From contig CM067317.1 of the NCBI GenBank assembly GCA_034231615.1, positions 46,371,876 to 46,435,875 of the forward strand: 64,000 nt of DNA, written 5' to 3'. The notes under the pieces are model-generated. The model saw only the letters and a list, made by a program, of their open reading frames with translations. It was not told the origin of the DNA and searched no databases. The position numbers and the translations under genes were made by a program. The DNA is from Meghimatium bilineatum (Eukaryota; Mollusca; Gastropoda; Stylommatophora; Philomycidae). Within the stretch, counting starts at the first letter, position 1. Every line of letters begins with the position of its first letter. This document shows, in pieces, positions 1-12,499 of the stretch.

Positions 1-3
1 TGG

Positions 4-8
<5 letters not shown>

Positions 9-38
<30 letters not shown>
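9..38. repeat. (TA)n microsatellite
   Basis: Pure TA dinucleotides at the window start. Confidence 0.95.
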
Positions 39-43
<5 letters not shown>

Positions 44-119
44 CTATATACCACATTGAGGAACTAAACACAACTAATACTCATAACATTGTCAACAGAA
101 AGAATAAATTTAATAAGTT

Positions 120-1195
120 GAGGCACCAAACTTCTTTTGCGTTCGTTCTCTCTGATAATTTTCGCCATGGAGCGTGAAAGTATGTTGCGCTGCCAGTTCC
201 ACAGAAGAGCTGTTATTTGCACCCAGGTTCCAGAAAATCTGTTTTCGGAACACCTTTAATTCGGGTGGGCTTTCCTAGCCTGTGACATTTTTCTATCTGT
301 CACCAGGCGATAATTGTGCACCAACACTACACCGTAACGGTTTTCTACCAACTATGCCCTTGAACTTTACAGGTCAAAACATGTCCCTGGATGGCATTCT
401 CTGAGGAAGTGGCAATCTGGGGATTTAGGCTTGGGCCAATTACGCCAATCGCGCATGAGGTATTCTGCTGCCAGTTAACTCGTCTCGCATAATCAGACGT
501 ATTGTGCTTCTGCCTATCGGGTACTGATCCTATTCTCTCAGAAAGAATGATTCCGGTATAGGAAAGCATCAGCAGTAGAGTTGGGCCCGGATTCGTTTGC
601 CTGTTTAGCTGAGGTGTATTTCACAGACATCGTGAACCCCTTGTTCAAGTCTACACAATTTCAGGAGTGCCGGGGACTAGAAGCTTGTTCTCGAACTGAA
701 CAAATCTTTAGTTCAGATTTCCTTTTACCATTTTCCCGTTCTATTTCCCCTCTGACGCTGTATTGTCCTCTCATTGTACTCAATATGTTATCCTTATGGA
801 GGCTAGCTCACGACTCTCACTATTCGTCTTGACATCTACCCATTTCGTGACATTTACATTGGCCGCCCCTCTAATGCTCGAGTCGGACTTTCTTGCGTTA
901 CTGTGTGTCGACAGTGCCGCTGTATGTGTTGACGCAAATGTGTTGGAAATATTCCGTTCCCCCCCCCCCCCCCTTGTTGTTAATTCTGATTTCATCTGTT
1001 GCCTCCACATTCATCGGAACAATCCCCAAGAGTGTTGGCCAGGAAAACAGCATGAGCATTTTCCATATGAATACGAGCTGTATTTTTGTTTCCAGGCTGC
1101 ATCACGTGGAGGTACTTTTGGTATCTTGGTTATCTGCTAACTCTTGGTCCACATGAGAGCAATGTGGTGCCCTTTGCACCGCAGACACAAACAAA
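120..1195 (-). mobile_element. Family X copy
   Basis: It is similar along its length to the element at 33999-35388. Shared landmarks are the opening CTTCTTTTGCGTTCGTTCTC, the central run GACATTTACATTGGCCGCCC and the closing CCCTTTGCACC. A run of 14 C (about 960-973) lies inside. Short open frames here do not match those of the other copies and I treat them as chance. Confidence 0.75.
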
Positions 1196-1784
1196 ACTAA
1201 TCAATATAACATTGCGAATGTATGACAACAAATGATGAAATTATTTACAACTGCCATTATCTACAACTAGTAGCAGAGTTGACACAGAAAACAATTACGT
1301 AGGCATATACATAGTAGTACCCAAGCCTTATTATGTGTATTCACATAATATTAAGCACACTTTGCACTACAGAAACCAGTGTACACATATTTTCAAAGTC
1401 CGGTTTCCATTTTAGGAACCCATACCCAAAATGCAATGTAGAACATTGTTTTCGACTATTTCGAAATTGTAGACACTACTTAATAAAATAGGCCCTATAA
1501 ATCGCATTGCCAGCATACTATGGATGTTCTTCTGTGATTTGAACGATGATCAATCTCGGATGATTATGTTATTGAGATTTATCAACAAACTTTTCTAGAC
1601 TGTGTCTATACATATTTTAGAATATCATATGTAAGATAATACGATTCTTAGAATGTTTTATGAAACGTACACACACTTGATGAAGACAATTAAGCACGAA
1701 AAATGATGTAAGATATTTTAGTTATTCGATTAGTATTTCCTCTGTTTTGTTTCGATATGGTAACATTCGGAAGTATTTTTAAAA

Positions 1785-2877
1785 ATGAATTTATCCCCGA
1801 AAATGGCAGCCACAACACAAGTTTTCAGCTTTGTGAATCTTAGCAATGATGTTAGATTTGACATAAATGAGGAAGCTGTAGATCACATGAAAGATGTCGT
1901 CCACTGGAATATCATATTTATTATTACACCATCGGTTTCTATTTTTGGAATTATCGGGAATACCCTGATAGTGCTGGCCAAGCACGGATTTACTAAAAGT
2001 TTCAATATTTTACTGTTTAGCCTGGCTATTTCTGATATTCTGTTCATGATTGGGATTAATGGACCCCCTAAACTCATGTACGAGTGGGGTCCAGGTGGAT
2101 TCCCGTACCCAGAAACAACTGCACGTGTTATGTATTATTTGTACCAGCTGACTGACAGCTTAAACTGGAAACAGGCCCCACCTCTTTATGTATCCCCGTG
2201 CTAGCCATGATAGAAAGATTGATTGCTGTTTTTTTTTACCTCTTCGATTTCCTTCCATCGTAACTGTCCGTCGAACTGTCATCATACCACTCGTTGTGTC
2301 CATCGTTATGCAAATCTTAATAAGAACCTGGTTCAAGTTTTCATTCATCTTTAACAATGCCCGCAACATCTCTGTTGGCGTAGCCATGAGAACTGACTCA
2401 TATTGGTCCCAGCGACGTATTTCCAAAGGTCTGGAGATATTCGTGAACTCTGTGTTCATCATGATAATTTTTGTTGGTTGTGGGTGTATCGTCATCGGTA
2501 TCAAGTTAAAGATAGTTGCCAATAAGCGACTGAAGATCACCAACAATTTTTCAGGGCGAAAATTGTTAAGAATTAAGCTGGCACTTCTCGAACAACCAAA
2601 ATGTTGTTGTGTTTATGCGTGTTCTATACTTTTGCTTGCGCCCCAACTCTTCTAACAGCAGTAGTACCAAGTTTCATGGTCTTTCCGGTTTTCCAAGATA
2701 CCAAGTTTCATAGTCTTTCTGATTTTCCAAGACAACCCAAACTTCCGGTCAATGGGAGTGTTCATTTATCACGTTTATAAGTTGGATTTTGCTATGAACG
2801 GATCGTGTAACTTCCTCATTTACGTGGCAACCAATAAAATATTCAGAGACACTTTTCTTGGCCTATTCTATTGTTAA
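1785..2877 (+). pseudogene. Rhodopsin-class GPCR pseudogene (chemosensory-like)
   Basis: Translation in successive frames shows seven-transmembrane receptor landmarks. TM1 has GIIGNTLIVLAKHG, TM2 has SLAISDILFMIG, and the end of TM3 has the DRY-equivalent IERLIAVFF followed by PLRF. TM5 has FIMIIFVGCGCIVIGIKL, TM6 has CAPTLLTAVVPS, and TM7 has NGSCNFLIYVATNKIFRDTF before a stop at 2875-2877. The frame changes near 2165, in a nine-T run near 2230, and near 2590. A 34-bp tandem duplication (2665-2698 and 2699-2732) shifts the frame before TM7. There are no introns. A length near 360 residues before decay fits the family. The TM3 and TM7 signatures resemble molluscan chemosensory GPCRs; that closer assignment is inference. 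Confidence 0.8.
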
Positions 2878-3297
2878 TACATTAGAAGAGGACAGTCATC
2901 ATACACAGTGCATGTGATGAGTAGATCTAAATTTGTGCATTTAGTAGCCAACCGGAACAATCAAGGAAAAGATAGAATAACATGCAATAAGGTTGAGAAT
3001 ATATCCAATGAAATAAGGTAGGTACTTGGACAAAATTTTCAAAATAATGCTACATAATTACAAATAATAAAGTTAGATAGCCCTTAAAAATTGGAATTCA
3101 ATGATACCTCAACCAAGTCTGTACGTCAACCCTGAAAAAGTTAAGAATTTTTTTCAAATTAATTTCACATAAAAATAATTTACATGAAACATATAGGAAA
3201 ATATAAATAAAACTTGTGACCACAAAATGTAGTCAAGCTGATAATTTTTAAATTATCTTTGTTATTTTCAATAATACAACACACAAACTTTACATTT
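2878..3297. other. AT-rich stretch, nothing recognised
   Basis: No open frame, repeat or element end was recognised downstream of the GPCR pseudogene. Confidence 0.4.
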
Positions 3298-3765
3298 TTT
3301 AGTTCATGAAGATAAGACACATCTATTGATCCCATTTCTGAATTTTAAGAAGCATGCACACCAAATTATATTTTAAAATGGCAGCTAATTAGCATATTTA
3401 CAATATAAAACATGAATTATATAGCAATTAAATATATTTAAATACCACATAATATATACATTTTGGTGTTCACAGAGGCAAGACGCATCTCTTGATCCTA
3501 TTTCTGTAATCTTTAGGTGCAGAACTAATTAATATTCAAAATGGCAGCTAATTAGCATAATTAAAATGAAAATAAATTATCAAACTATTTAACATCATTA
3601 AATACCACATAAATTATATATATTTGTGTTGGCAAAGGCAAGATGCATCTGATGATAACGTTTCTGGAATTATCAGATGCACGCAGAACTAATTCAGATT
3701 CAAGATGGCAGCTAATTAGCATAATTAAAATGACAATAATTTAAAAAAATTTGAAAGTATGTTTT
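3298..3765. repeat. ~160-bp diverged tandem repeat, three units
   Basis: Each unit has (G)GCAAGA.GCATCT.TTGATC, then a short AT tract, then AAAATGGCAGCTAATTAGCAT. Units begin near 3300, 3470 and 3633. Confidence 0.75.
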
Positions 3766-4610
3766 GATTATAATGAACTATTATCAGTGCAGTATAGGCA
3801 AACCGACAGATGCCCAGGTTCTGCCAGCAAATGTCAAGTAGTATGTATTGCCCTAATGCATGCCAATGGTTCCAGTAACTCACTGGTTACAACTAGCACT
3901 ATATAGTATAATGAAGAACCTAATATAAGAGTGTTGGCAATATTTAAATAAGCGACATGTTAACTAAACAAACAGGTTGTTGCTACTAAAAAAATCAACA
4001 TTAAGAACAAAAACAAATAAACAGTTAGTACTGAAATGGAAAATTAACATTAGGGAAGGCATGAGAATAAGGAGGAGAAATAACATAACACATGACGTAC
4101 GGATAAAAAGAGATAAAAATCAAAATTGGTGGAAGCAGAAGACAATCTAGCGATAAAAGCAATCTATAGAGGGTGAGAAAAATGATGTCTTGCCTAAAAA
4201 ATAACAGGAATGCTGATTACTGTTTGCTCTTTTTAAAAAAAATAATTGAAAGTGGGAAAGTGGTGAGAAAGTTACTTGCAAGAGAGTAAGGGATCCACAA
4301 CCGATAAGACAGGAGATTCAAAATAAGTACGGATACAATAGAAAGTCGCAGATATGATGGAGGCTTCAAAAAAAAAGAAAAATTGAAAACTGCAAATCAA
4401 AGGTAGCACTGACAGGCGCACCCCCAACCACATACAGAACAAGAGAGTATGCTTTACTTCCGGACGACACAACAATAATAGCAGCACTGCAGAAAACAGC
4501 ATTATATTCATATATCAACCATCCAAATATCCAAAATTCAGTCCTTAGTGGAGCAAAAGTTCTAATAAGGGCTGATAATCCAAATTAAATTGTAAAAATG
4601 ATGAAGTCAT
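3766..4610. other. AT-rich stretch, nothing recognised
   Basis: A minus-strand frame at 4272-4511 is low-complexity hydrophobic and lacks family features. No support for a gene. Confidence 0.4.
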
Positions 4611-4930
4611 GAGAAGGACTAACAATCTTCAATTGACTAATGGGAGTCCTAGTAGTGACATGGTAATGTGAAGTTGAGCCATGAGAAGGACTAACAATCT
4701 TCAATTGACTAATGGGAGTCCTAGTAGTGACATGGTAATGTGAAGTTGAGCCCTGAGAAGGACAGACAATTCACAGAATAATTTGTATAATTCCATGCAC
4801 CATCTAGTTAGCATACAAGGAGCCCTGAAAAGGACAAACAATCGTAAACATCACCACTTTATGTCCAATTGCTGTACCAATTAACTATGAATCTTAGACT
4901 GATGGAAGTCCTGAAAAGGACTAGTTGGAG
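4611..4930. repeat. 72-bp tandem pair with degenerate flank units
   Basis: GAGAAGGACTAACAATCTTC to GTGAAGTTGAGCC is present twice identically (4611 and 4683). Decayed starts follow (CTGAGAAGGACAGACAAT, CTGAAAAGGACAAACAATC, CTGAAAAGGACTAG). Confidence 0.75.
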
Positions 4931-5564
4931 TATTTGTGCATACTTATTGATTACTGTAATGAATTCATGCAACAAGAACTGATGTATGTCTTGATTTTTT
5001 TGGGGTCCTTGTGAGTGCTGCTATTTGTGCTGTGTCATTTGGCTGCTGTGTGTTCCCTCTTGCTCTGAACAAAATTGGATATGTGCTCATTTTGCTGCCA
5101 TCATTTTGCAATGTTCATTTTTCAATATCTTGATAGCAATATCCCCATGTCTGTGGCTTCCACTATGTTGCTACGACTTTCTCAGAGATCAGAATTTTCT
5201 TTGTATGCCCGGTATTTCCTTTTATGGATCATGTTGTCTTTTGCCAATAACATTCTTACAAATCCGCCAAATCCAAAATTATAATATTTAAAAAAGCACA
5301 TATAACACACCATTCCTATTATTTTTATTTGGCATATATCTTCTTCGGCACTCTCATATTCATTTTTTAGTCACTTCTTTTATTCTAGATTATCTTTCTC
5401 TTCCCCCATCCTTTTATTTTTGATATTGATCTCTTTTTGTCCATTTTTATAAATTTGTCCCTTTGTTTCTCTTCTTCTCATCCGCTTTTCCAGAATCTGA
5501 ACTTTTGCTGTCATATATGCCTAATGTCCCTATGTGTACTAATATATATTATATTTGTTTTATG
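4931..5564 (+). other. C/T-rich stretch, possible PLE 3' UTR
   Basis: T/C-rich sequence leads into the hammerhead-like relic at 5565, similar in composition to the reverse complement of 18160-18600. Short hydrophobic frames are composition artefacts. Confidence 0.3.
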
Positions 5565-5596
5565 TCCTGATGAAGAAATGTTTAGAATGAAACACC
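5565..5596 (+). other. Hammerhead-like core relic
   Basis: CCTGATGAAGAAATGTTTAG then AATGAAACACC keeps CUGAUGA and GAAAC at hammerhead spacing. Helix II pairing is poor. A C/T-rich PLE-like 3' UTR precedes it. Confidence 0.35.
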
Positions 5597-5681
5597 TATT
5601 TTTGTTAGTTATTGAAATGTCAAGTATTTAAATATTTACAACACTCCAAGCTTAGTATCATTTGTTTTCCTTATATTGCCA

Positions 5682-5842
5682 CAGCCCTCACACAGCCCTC
5701 ACACAACCCTCACACAGCCCTCACACAGCCCTCACACAACCCTCACACAACCCTCACACAACCCTCACACAGCCCTCACACAGCCCTCACACAACCCTCA
5801 CACAGCCCTCACACAACCCTCACACAGCCCTCACACAGCCTA
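5682..5842. repeat. 11-bp minisatellite
   Basis: CACACAGCCCT and CACACAACCCT alternate over about 14 units. Confidence 0.95.
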
Positions 5843-6119
5843 AGGTCCTAATGAATATTATAAAACAGAGAACATCACTGCGCAATATTAAATAAGAGAA
5901 ATCATACATTTCTCTATAGCATTGATTGTGAATATTCTGTAATACGAGAATGAATACAAGATTTTCATTTCTGTGGCAATGGCTTACTTTAATGTTTCAT
6001 GGAAACAATAATTCTTACCTTGTTCTGTGGTTGTGAATGTGTATGATTGGTGATCCTAAGGAATATTGATGAAATTAGCAATTAAATAATTACACTGCAA
6101 CCAAAATGAAATACTTACA

Positions 6120-6177
6120 GTTCAACATCATAAGACATCAAAACTATGACACAAAGGTGACATCACCAAGGACAACA
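6120..6177 (-). pseudogene. Possible last exon of the degraded gene
   Basis: A strong acceptor (GTCTGTGTTGCAG|TTGGTGG) is followed by an open stretch LVDVVLGDVTFVS and a stop, then by a good GTAAGTATT. The phase does not match the exon 3 donor, so a frameshift or wrong boundary must be assumed. Confidence 0.3.
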
Positions 6178-6329
6178 TCCACCAACTGCAACACAGACAA
6201 ATCATAAGATTCAGATTTACTCTCACCAACAATATAACAGTCTAAGCATACAAACTTCACAGACCCTCTCTTACCTACATGTTTTTGTCAGAAATGACAA
6301 GGCAGTTTCCATACATACAATATTCTCAC

Positions 6330-7078
6330 CCACTGTTATTCCAGACATGCTTCATCTTCTTACCTTCAAGTAGTGGATCACATCTGATAAACATATCCAG
6401 TACATCTAACTGTACTTGATCTAACTTTCTAAACCTGTCTACGCTAGCTAAAGGCAAACCTTGCAAAATAACCTTCTCAATATCTACCTCTAAACTATTT
6501 CTAATATTCTTATCTCTTCTATTGCTTAACAGAAGTTGTCTCCTGGCAAGAGCTTCATCAAATTCCTTTTTCCTCAGAGCTTTCAAATCCCTAATCTTGG
6601 CTGCATAGTGGACGGCGAACTTGATGAGTCGACTCTGTTCATCTTAATCAAATGAATCGAGCCACTCCAGGGTTTTATTCTGAATACCCTTCACCTTCCC
6701 ATCTATGAAGCAAAGATTGGTATGTGGTGCTCTACACCACATAGCATCCATCATGCCCAAAGTTATTTCTGCCTCCATATTGTGTATTGATGCTGCAGCA
6801 CAATTTGCCACGATCTCTTCCGTTAGCTCGGAAAGAACTCCAGACAGATATGCTGAGAGCTGGAGGTTTAATTTCTTGATTAAGGCATCTGCCAAATGGG
6901 AAACAACTTCTTTAAATTTTGACATGACAGAACTATCAATTTCTCTTAATTTAACTATAGATTCATCTATTTCCATAGGATCACCAATGACATCTTTATC
7001 ACGTGATAGCAGAATCATAGGGTCATTCTCAACTTTCATCAAAGTTTCCATGCACTTGGTGAATAAGCCATCTGTTAC
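6330..7078 (-). pseudogene. Exon 3 of the degraded gene
   Basis: The acceptor is TTTCACACAG|GTAACAG and the donor AACAGTGG|GTGAGAA. Recognisable stretches are SIHNMEAEITLGMMDAMW, APHTNLCFIDGKVKG and a basic coiled segment (LRKKEFDEALARRQLLLS). One in-frame TAA at 6644-6646 splits two long open stretches of the same frame. Confidence 0.72.
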
Positions 7079-7239
7079 CTGTGTGAAATGAAAAGTTTAA
7101 GAATATTAATAATAGATATGAAAAAGACAAATAACTATAACTTAATTTCTAAACTAATAGAGTACATCTACGCAAACATGTTCCAATCAAATTGACAAGG
7201 CAGCATAAATATTCTACATTGCAAAGACCAAACCACAAG

Positions 7240-7737
<498 letters not shown>

Positions 7738-7900
7738 CTCAATTACTACCCCATCTCTTACCATAACACATTAGAAGATTGCATGCTACTACCATGACAT
7801 CGAACATGGAAGAAAAATAGAAAGCTAACAGCCACAAGGATCTGGTCATTAAATTGTACACTAGTAGTACATTGTACAAGACATTCATATTTTTACTCAC

Positions 7901-8216
7901 TGCTTGGAGATTGGATCGTTATTTTATGTTTCCATAGAAAACTTGCATCCACGGTCCGGTCAATATTTTTTAGAACAGCCCTAGAGCTTGCAGCTGAACC
8001 AAAACAAGAGAATCATTCAGTCTGGAAATGATTAATGTTCTCATAACACCATGTCTGTGACAATTCAACTCAAAGTAATTCAGAAGTGTTTCTTTGTGTT
8101 CAAAAATCACAGCAGCCATATGAAAGAGAACATTCAATCGGCTCCCAATAAATCTAAGCCCAGCTTTTCTCAAAAATGTCTAAAATCCTGATGGATCCCC
8201 TGTTTTCTGATTGTAT
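7901..8216 (-). pseudogene. Exon 2 of the degraded gene
   Basis: The acceptor is TTAATTTCAG|ATACAATC and the donor CAAGCA|GTGAGT. Phases match exon 1: AG + A makes Arg between YKM and YNQ. Family-like motifs are TGDPSGF, RLNVLFHMAAVIFEH and LTGPWMQVFY. Three in-frame stops (8180, 7970, 7919) each lie where a sense codon would be expected. Confidence 0.7.
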
Positions 8217-8625
8217 CTGAAATTAAGAACTTTTATAAACCATATTGACAAGGTCATATTACACAATATATGCATCATTTTTCTGAATGTTGTTTTTACC
8301 TGCCCTATTCTGCTACTTATTTCTTGTGAACTGCTTGTATCTGCTGTAATCGTAGTACCTAAATATTTGAATTGGTGGACCTGTTTTAATACTATATCAT
8401 TCACTTTGATCTTGCAATGTTTGGTATATTGTTTCTTTGAAATAACCATTACTTTTGTTTTCTTTATATTTAGGAAGAGGCCTTTCTTTTTACTTTCTGT
8501 GACTACTACTTTAACTAAATCTTGAAAGTCTTCCTTACTTTTTTGCGATCAGAACAGTTTCATCTGCATATCTCAAATTATTTATGTTATGGTTATTCCT
8601 TGAATATCAACTATTATAGGAACAT
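8217..8625 (-). mobile_element. LINE RT fragment in intron 1 of the degraded gene
   Basis: The minus strand encodes NNLRYADETVLIAKK (RT motif C), then LFLNIKKTKVMVISKK and QFKYLGTTITADTSS (thumb). One frameshift lies near 8,560. The coding match ends within a few bases of the exon 2 acceptor at 8217. Confidence 0.8.
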
Positions 8626-8942
8626 AAATATAACTAAATGTTACTGAGAAAGACAAAAATGGTATTGCTTACCTCATTTTGTAAATACTATATATTAGTT
8701 CATTCACAACACATCCAGTAATTCCACTTCCTCGTGATAGGTCCCAATCTTTATCCAATTTCTCAAGAGTAGCTTTTGCAGAACTTGCCAGCCCATCCAG
8801 GGGGTGCAAATTGCAATTGACCTCTTCAAAATCCATATCTAACTCATCTTGAGTTTTTCAGCAAAACAGTGGTTTACTTTTGCCCTATCACATATTGTGT
8901 TTTTTATTTTAGCTAAAATTTCATGCTTTACATCAACATATG

Positions 8943-10161
8943 GGGTGCAAAGGGAACGCATTTCTCTAGACGGACCCAGGGTTAGCAGATAACCAAGATC
9001 CCAAATGTACCTCCTCGCGGTGCACCCTGGAAACAGAAATACAGCAGCTCGAGCTGATTCTGGCCAAATCATTTGGGGATCGTGTCCGAGAATGTGGAGG
9101 TAGCAGATAGAAAGAGATTTGACTGCACAAGAGACAGACAATATCTCCGACACCACCAGCATCACCACATATAGCGACACTGTCGACATACAGTGAAGCT
9201 AGTCAGTCCAGTCCGAACATTAAAGGGGCGGCCAATGTAAAATACACGTAAAGGTAGATGCATGACGAGAGACAAACAGATTTCATACTGAGTACAATGA
9301 AACAATGAAAGAGCAGAACAACGTTAGAGGGCAGCGCGAACTGCAAATAGAAAGTGAAAAAGTTCCTAGGAAAGGGGAAATACAAGCTCCGTCAGCTCAA
9401 GACGAGCTTCTAGTTACCTGTGCTCCCCTTACAGACGGAGACCAAGAAACAATCATTGGCATTTCGAAAAGCAATAAGACCTAACCAAACTCTAATGTCG
9501 AGCCTTCCTAAACCGGAAATATGCTCGCGAAGAGAAAGGGTTCAGTACGTGATGGGCTCAGGCACAAAAAAGACAACAATTTTTGTCCTGGCCCAACTCT
9601 ACTGTCAAGATTTCCTATACTGGAAATACACTTGCAGAGAGAAAGGGTTCAGTACCTGATGGGCTCAGGCGCTATTGGGACAAGGTCGCTCAGCTCGAGA
9701 ACGCCTTGCTCTCAAACGCGTGGTGTGAGACTCGAACTTGGACAAGGGGTACACAATGTCGATGAATGACACCTTGACTAAGAGGGCGAAAGAGCCAGGG
9801 TCCAACTCTTCTGTTGAGTTCTTCCCCTTTAGGAACCAGGCTCACGGATGAGAAACGGTTCCGTACCTGATGGGCACAGGCACAGTACGTCCAATTACAC
9901 GAGGCAAGTTCATAGACAGTGGAACACCTCGTGCGAGTCAGACGAGAGCAAAAATCATCTGGGCGAAGTCACCACATACACGCGTGCCTGGAGACAGATA
10001 TGGAGGCTGTAACAGGCTATGGTAGCCCACCCGAATTGTCAAGGCATGCCGAAATCTGATGTGCTAGGCCTACAAGGCGCATAACGGTGGCACAACGTAA
10101 TCACGCTCCCGGATATCCGTGCTGGTTACAATGGAGCGAACGCAAAACAAAGAAACAACAA
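8943..10161 (+). mobile_element. Family X: ~1.2-kb non-autonomous retroelement, full copy with 13-bp TSD
   Basis: It begins GGGTGCAAAGGGAACGC and ends GAACGCAAAACAAAGAAACA, a degenerate GAA-type tail. ACATCAACATATG flanks it on both sides (8930-8942 and 10162-10174). It interrupts a coding exon of the degraded gene, and its removal restores the reading frame at the junction. No protein domain was recognised inside. It matches the copies at 120-1195, 15880-16814, 20430-20615 and 33999-35388. Confidence 0.85.
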
Positions 10162-11067
10162 ACATCAACATATGATAGTTCATAGTATTCACAGTATGCT
10201 TTAACTACCTCAAGAAGAGAGCTGGATATGTGTTTAAAGTAGTCTTGTGTTCCCCCCACTGGAAGAGCATCAATATCTACAACAAGAGTTTGAAATAAAT
10301 TGTTAGACATATCAATATCAACAGTAACGTGCACTTCATTAACATGATATCCTTTCAAAGATGTGGCATCCCAGCCAGATTAACTACAGTTGACCTATGT
10401 AATAGCTGCCCAGTCTGAATTGCAGACAAGGCATCTACTTCAATGGCTATCTGGGAAACCACAGTGTCATCTGGTGTATCAGACAACTGTTTACCAAACA
10501 AGTTTTTACCTACATAAGAAATGACAGGACAACAATGATTTATACTCACCTGACTCATGAGACATTTATATACACATTTTCTCATAGCTGCACCATACTG
10601 TTTTCTGTTGATCTTGACTTGCAATACATCATTTGCTGCAGCCTTGAAGAACCTCTATCTGATTTTGCATGAGAGCAATATCCTTCTGTTGATTTTTACT
10701 GGCCTCAAGGATTTGCTTTTCATGAAGTCGAACGTTCTTTCTTCTCTCAATGCTCATCTTGGATTTATACTGCATGAGCATTGCAATTTTCTTCTGTTGC
10801 CTGCCAATTGTTGATAATGCTCATCTAAGCTGCATTTCCAAATCCTTTGTTCACTCTAGTGCATTGCACAAAGATTCTTCACATTTCTTCAGAGTATTAT
10901 TTCTAATTGTCTTACTCTATCTTTCAAAGAACTTATTCTGTTGTTTTTCCTTTTCAGTTTCTGATTTATATGTTTTCGATTAATTTGTGCCATTTTTTCC
11001 TATGTTGTCTCTTAATCATCTTGATATTACTTTGCAAATTCTTAATTGAGTGTTGCTTAATTAGGGT

Positions 11068-11257
11068 GGAAGAAGCAGAGGAGGACAAATAAAGATATGG
11101 ACAGACAACATCAAGGAATGGACAGGGCTAGATATTTCCACACTCATCCGCATCGCTGAGGATAGAATTCGCTGGAGGACTCTGTGTGCTGAAGCATCCA
11201 ATGTGGTACCCCTACGACCCTGAAGGGTTATGGGTTTATTGATTGATTGATTGAATT
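11068..11257 (+). mobile_element. LINE 3' end with (TGAT)n tail
   Basis: The plus strand encodes IWTDNIKEWTGLD, ISTLIRIAEDRIRWRTL and ASNVVPLRP*, a common C-terminus of RTE-like LINEs. A short 3' UTR (GAAGGGTTATGGG) and (TTGA)4 follow. It is 5'-truncated and sits in exon 1 of the degraded gene. Confidence 0.8.
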
Positions 11258-11330
11258 CTGCAACTGTCACATTTGTTCCTCAGCTTCATAGGGGAAGGTT
11301 GTCTATGCAAAGCACAAGGAGAATATGCTA

Positions 11331-12056
11331 GCATATTAGAGGGGCATGGAACAGCTGCTGGCATATTAGAGGGGCATGGAACAGCTGCTGGCATATTAGA
11401 GGGGCATGGAACAGCTGCTGGCATATTAGAGGGGCATGGAACAGCTGCTGGCATATTAGAGGGGCATGGAACAGCTGCTGGCATATTAGAGGGGCATGGA
11501 ACAGCTGCTGGCATATTAGAGGGGCATGGAACAGCTGCTGGCATATTAGAGGGGCATGGAACAGCTGCTGGCATATTAGAGGGGCATGGAACAGCTGCTG
11601 GCATATTAGAGGGGCATGGAACAGCTGCTGGCATATTAGAGGGGCATGGAACAGCTGCTGGCATATTAGAGGGGCATGGAACAGCTGCTGGCATATTAGA
11701 GGGGCATGGAACAGCTGCTGGCATATTAGAGGGGCATGGAACAGCTGCTGGCATATTAGAGGGGCATGGAACAGCTGCTGGCATATTAGAGGGGCATGGA
11801 ACAGCTGCTGGCATATTAGAGGGGCATGGAACAGCTGCTGGCATATTAGAGGGGCATGGAACAGCTGCTGGCATATTAGAGGGGCATGGAACAGCTGCTG
11901 GCATATTAGAGGGGCATGGAACAGCTGCTGGCATATTAGAGGGGCATGGAACAGCTGCTGGCATATTAGAGGGGCATGGAACAGCTGCTGGCATATTAGA
12001 GGGGCATGGAACAGCTGCTGGCATATTAGAGGGGCATGGAACAGCTGCTGGCATAT
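11331..12056. repeat. 30-bp exonic minisatellite, 24 apparently identical units
   Basis: The unit GGGGCATGGAACAGCTGCTG plus GCATATTAGA recurs 24 times from 11341, with only the outermost flanks differing. It encodes a 10-residue repeat (NMPAAVPCPS) in exon 1 of the degraded gene, and other frames are open only because 30 is a multiple of 3. No divergence was seen, which contrasts with the mutated surroundings. Confidence 0.95.
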
Positions 12057-12499
12057 GAGAATTGCCTGGAAGTGATGATGAATCAGTTGTAGGAGAAAGA
12101 GGCCGCAAGGCACTAGCATTCAACAGCTTCTTAAAATATATGGGAAATGGCTGTTGGACAACATGCTTGAATGAAGACCAGCATAAATCATTGTTCAAAT
12201 TCTTTTTCAGTTCATCGAGCGAGGCATGCATGCGACCCACAGCACTTCTAATATGTGTTTTTTTAATACACTTATCTGGTTCTGCAGCAAGCACAATACT
12301 ATGGACGTTCTCGGTAACATCATACAGAGTATTGCATCTCTTCAATATCATCTGTGCGACATAACCTTTCTTTACAGGATACTCAGGTGCAAATTGTGCT
12401 ACATGTGTCCGCATATCATCAACAGTCCTCTTGTTTGCCATCTTGTTTCCAGAACTATAGTCTCCTAATACCAGAAATATGAAGAAACATTTCATCAAA

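Larger units (their letters stand above)
8673..12441 (-). pseudogene. Exon 1 of the degraded gene, split by insertions
   Basis: The product begins MANKRTVDDMRTHVAQF. It carries 24 copies of a 10-residue repeat (NMPAAVPCPS), a cysteine pair (KCDSC) and a coiled coil (QKLKRKNNRISSLKDRV; IERRKNVRLHEKQILEAS). A predicted globular region follows. A LINE 3' fragment (11068-11257) and a 1.2-kb element (8943-10161) are inserted. Without the second insert and one copy of its 13-bp duplication, the codons for SYVDV run directly into KHEILAKI. The donor is AAAATGAG|GTAAGC at 8673. Confidence 0.65.

Noticed and set aside
10507-10552. A 40-nt intron (GTGAGTATA ... TTATGTAG) in the degraded gene
   Set aside because: Removal breaks the reading frame, whereas reading through gives a continuous family-like sequence.
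11236-12498. A 420-residue repeat protein on the minus strand and open frames on the plus strand (11273-12058) as independent genes
   Set aside because: The length comes from a 30-bp unit, which keeps any stop-free frame open. The minus-strand frame is kept only as part of the degraded gene.
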